Below are positions 62,376 through 64,000 of a stretch of 64,000 nt of DNA, one piece after another. Within the stretch, counting starts at the first letter, position 1. Every line of letters starts with the position of its first letter. Source of the DNA: Pseudoscleropodium purum (lineage: Eukaryota; Streptophyta; Bryopsida; Hypnales; Brachytheciaceae); contig OZ017795.1 of NCBI GenBank assembly GCA_963969395.1, forward strand, positions 35,755,063-35,819,062. The letters run 5' to 3'. Both the position numbers and the translations under genes were made by a program. The notes below the pieces were generated by a model, which saw only the letters and a list, made by a program, of their open reading frames with translations, searched no databases and had not been told where the DNA came from.

Positions 62376-64000
62376 TGTCGCAGCACAGGGCAGGTCAATT
62401 CCCCATTATACTCACAAAAATCGCTCTAGAGTATAACTAAGTGACTCTAAAGATCGAACCCACGAGATCCTGTGAAGTATCTAACTCTATTAAGCAGTTA
62501 AGCTCAGTTAGTATCCCAATCTTACTTTCGGGTCCTAGATCTAGAACCAGAAATACCACCACACCGGATAACTATAGACCGGATTACTCCTTCTTCGGAT
62601 CCTACTAACTATCCGGTCTGTGCAAATATCCAAATCCCAGGATCTTACAACTTCCGGCCTTGGAAATCCATCCTGACCAATCCGGTCCGGATGGTCATCA
62701 TGTATCCGTAATCCTATCCGGTTTGGTTTTGCCTCTGTTTTACCATCAGAGGGGTCGCCGCTTAATTTTGAGAGTGGTAGGCCCACCACTCCTTCTGTGA
62801 CTTATAGTGGTTGAAGACCCACTATCCAACTTCCTAAACTCCTAAGCTAATCCGGATCCGGTTTGGTCCTTCACAACAACCTAGATAGAAATCCGGGTTG
62901 TAGGTCACACAAAGACCCCATACTCGACCCTCTCATACTACAACGACCTTGATGCTACTTCCGATCCGTGCGAAGATAGGTGGTTACAAGTGTACCCGTC
63001 CGTTCCAACATCAACTAAAGTTCTTCCGTTTACCAACTAAGGCGATAAGACCTCACAGGAGATCGGACACTCGACCGGATTTCCCACCCGGGAATTCTAG
63101 CGCAGCTAAGGAATCCCTCCCTACCCGCCTAGCCTAACAACGGCTTTCTCACCCGGAATCTCAAACTCTAGACGTGTTGAGGAACTAAGTTCACTCCCAA
63201 CTCTTCGATACCTACTCACATGCACCTAGGATCGGAAAAGAAACACCAAAGGGAGAAATCACTCGCAAACCGGCTCGTACTATCCTAACTCCACATCATA
63301 CAATCCTGTCGCGCTGGAGAGAGACACACAATGAGGAGAAGGGGAAGGCACAAGAGATTTGCAAAATGAAGACTCCCAGTTCCCATCGTAGGAACCGATT
63401 TATATACCAAATGTAAAAACCCTAAAAGTACAAAGCGGAGCAGAAAACCCGTGGGGGTCCGCCGCCACCCTAATTCAACTTCCGGTCTAACCTAATACTG
63501 TTGAGCCGGATCCGGATCCGGATCCGCTCCTACTCCTAACTGAAATCAAAATCCTATCTACTCTACAACCCTAGATCCTACTGTCGGGCTTCTGCTCTGC
63601 GGATCCAGCTGCTCGAAGACTTCATTCAAGTTCCGGTTCCGTTCCCCCTCCACAGGGTTAGGAACCGGGGTACCTAGGTTGGATCCGGATGAAGACTCCA
63701 GGTCGATTGCCCTACCCGGTCTCGTGCCCGAAGTCTTAGTCCGTGCAGACTTCTTGGACTCGGGAGTCCAATCCTTCCCACCCTTCGGAACGGTCGCATC
63801 CGGAAAGGAATCCGGTAGCAAGAGGTCCGAGAGGTGTATCCCCTTGGAGCACGTTGCTCCAGTCAGCTTCCGGCTGCTTTCCTCAATCCGGTCCGCAGCC
63901 TTCCGCCCCTCCACCATCGCCGTCTCCACCTACTCAGCAAAGTCGGTGAGAATTCGGACCATCCGGGAACCGGATAGTTTCTTCTCCTCATGCATCTTCT
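62376..64000 (-). mobile_element. 5' LTR, partial
   Basis: Starts TGTCGCAGC on the plus strand and is collinear with the 3' LTR; about half is visible. 62376 to about 63330 differs from the 3' LTR at roughly one base in a hundred. From there on it differs far more. Confidence 0.9.
63558..64000 (-). pseudogene. LTR-resident gene, copy in the 5' LTR (C-terminal part)
   Basis: The C-terminal third of the LTR protein. TAG at 63930-63932 replaces CAG (AEQVETAM in both other copies). The tail differs at about 20 positions from the other two copies and has a 21-bp in-frame insertion (LGTPVPNP region). The N-terminal part lies outside the window. Confidence 0.85.

Larger units (their letters stand above)
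53217..64000 (-). mobile_element. Athila/Tat-like Ty3/gypsy retrotransposon (5' end outside window)
   Basis: On the minus strand: 5' LTR (62376 to beyond 64000), primer site, gag-pol (62208-56521), polypurine tract, 3' LTR (56484-53217). The internal region is 5,891 bp. The order PR-RT-RNase H-IN marks Ty3/gypsy. There is no chromodomain; the RT sequence FIEVFIDDFAVFS and a tRNA-Asp-like primer site point to the Athila/Tat side (inference). The base before the 3' LTR on the plus strand is GCAAG (53212-53216), the expected 5-bp duplication, whose partner lies outside the window. It is inserted in the PPR frame on the same strand. Confidence 0.9.

Overview
This window looks like nuclear DNA of a land plant, most likely a moss or another bryophyte. 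That is inferred from a PLS-type pentatricopeptide repeat (PPR) array in the KEVH style common in moss PPR proteins, TKL-type kinase remnants of a kind I associate with mosses, a plant Ty3/gypsy retrotransposon and many short inverted-repeat elements in AT-rich DNA. There are no operons and I saw no RNA genes. No clearly intact host gene lies wholly inside the window. Most of it is transposon-derived, repetitive or decayed.

Layout. 1-12 kb: diverged tandem repeats (1.4-3.0 kb), two copies of a dead kinase gene (4.05-4.91 and 10.43-11.27 kb), a CAACAA-rich block, remains of a spliced membrane-protein gene (7.9-10.1 kb) and a 319-bp element with an 8-bp target duplication. 12-25 kb: very AT-rich DNA with three related TTAACC-ended elements and several other MITE-like elements. 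25-33 kb: mostly featureless, apart from a dead hAT transposase (28.5-29.7 kb, minus) and an unrecognised ORF (30.2 kb). 33.2-39.3 kb: a DUF7869-like gene on the minus strand, split by a 3,271-bp solo LTR with a perfect 5-bp target duplication. 39.7-41.4 kb: two adjacent tandem arrays, one with an 86-bp period and a 29-bp palindrome per unit. 42-50 kb: AT-rich DNA with a 1.3-kb dispersed direct repeat and a second copy of one MITE family. 50.6-53.2 kb: a minus-strand PPR array of near-identical 303-bp units. 53.2 kb to the window end: an Athila/Tat-like Ty3/gypsy element on the minus strand, whose 3' LTR sits inside the PPR reading frame; its 5' LTR runs off the end.

The most unusual item is the LTR itself. 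It is about 3.27 kb long and carries its own 552-codon gene behind a TATA box, plus a second TATA-like box downstream that could start the genomic RNA. The gene is uninterrupted in the solo LTR and broken by one TAG in each LTR of the full element (the 5' copy only partly visible). Gag-pol is one continuous frame of about 1,896 codons with nine premature stops and no frameshift. Across four decayed genes here I count 16 premature stops: 11 TAG, 5 TGA and no TAA. This fits C-to-T decay at CG and CHG sites, as expected for methylated plant transposons.
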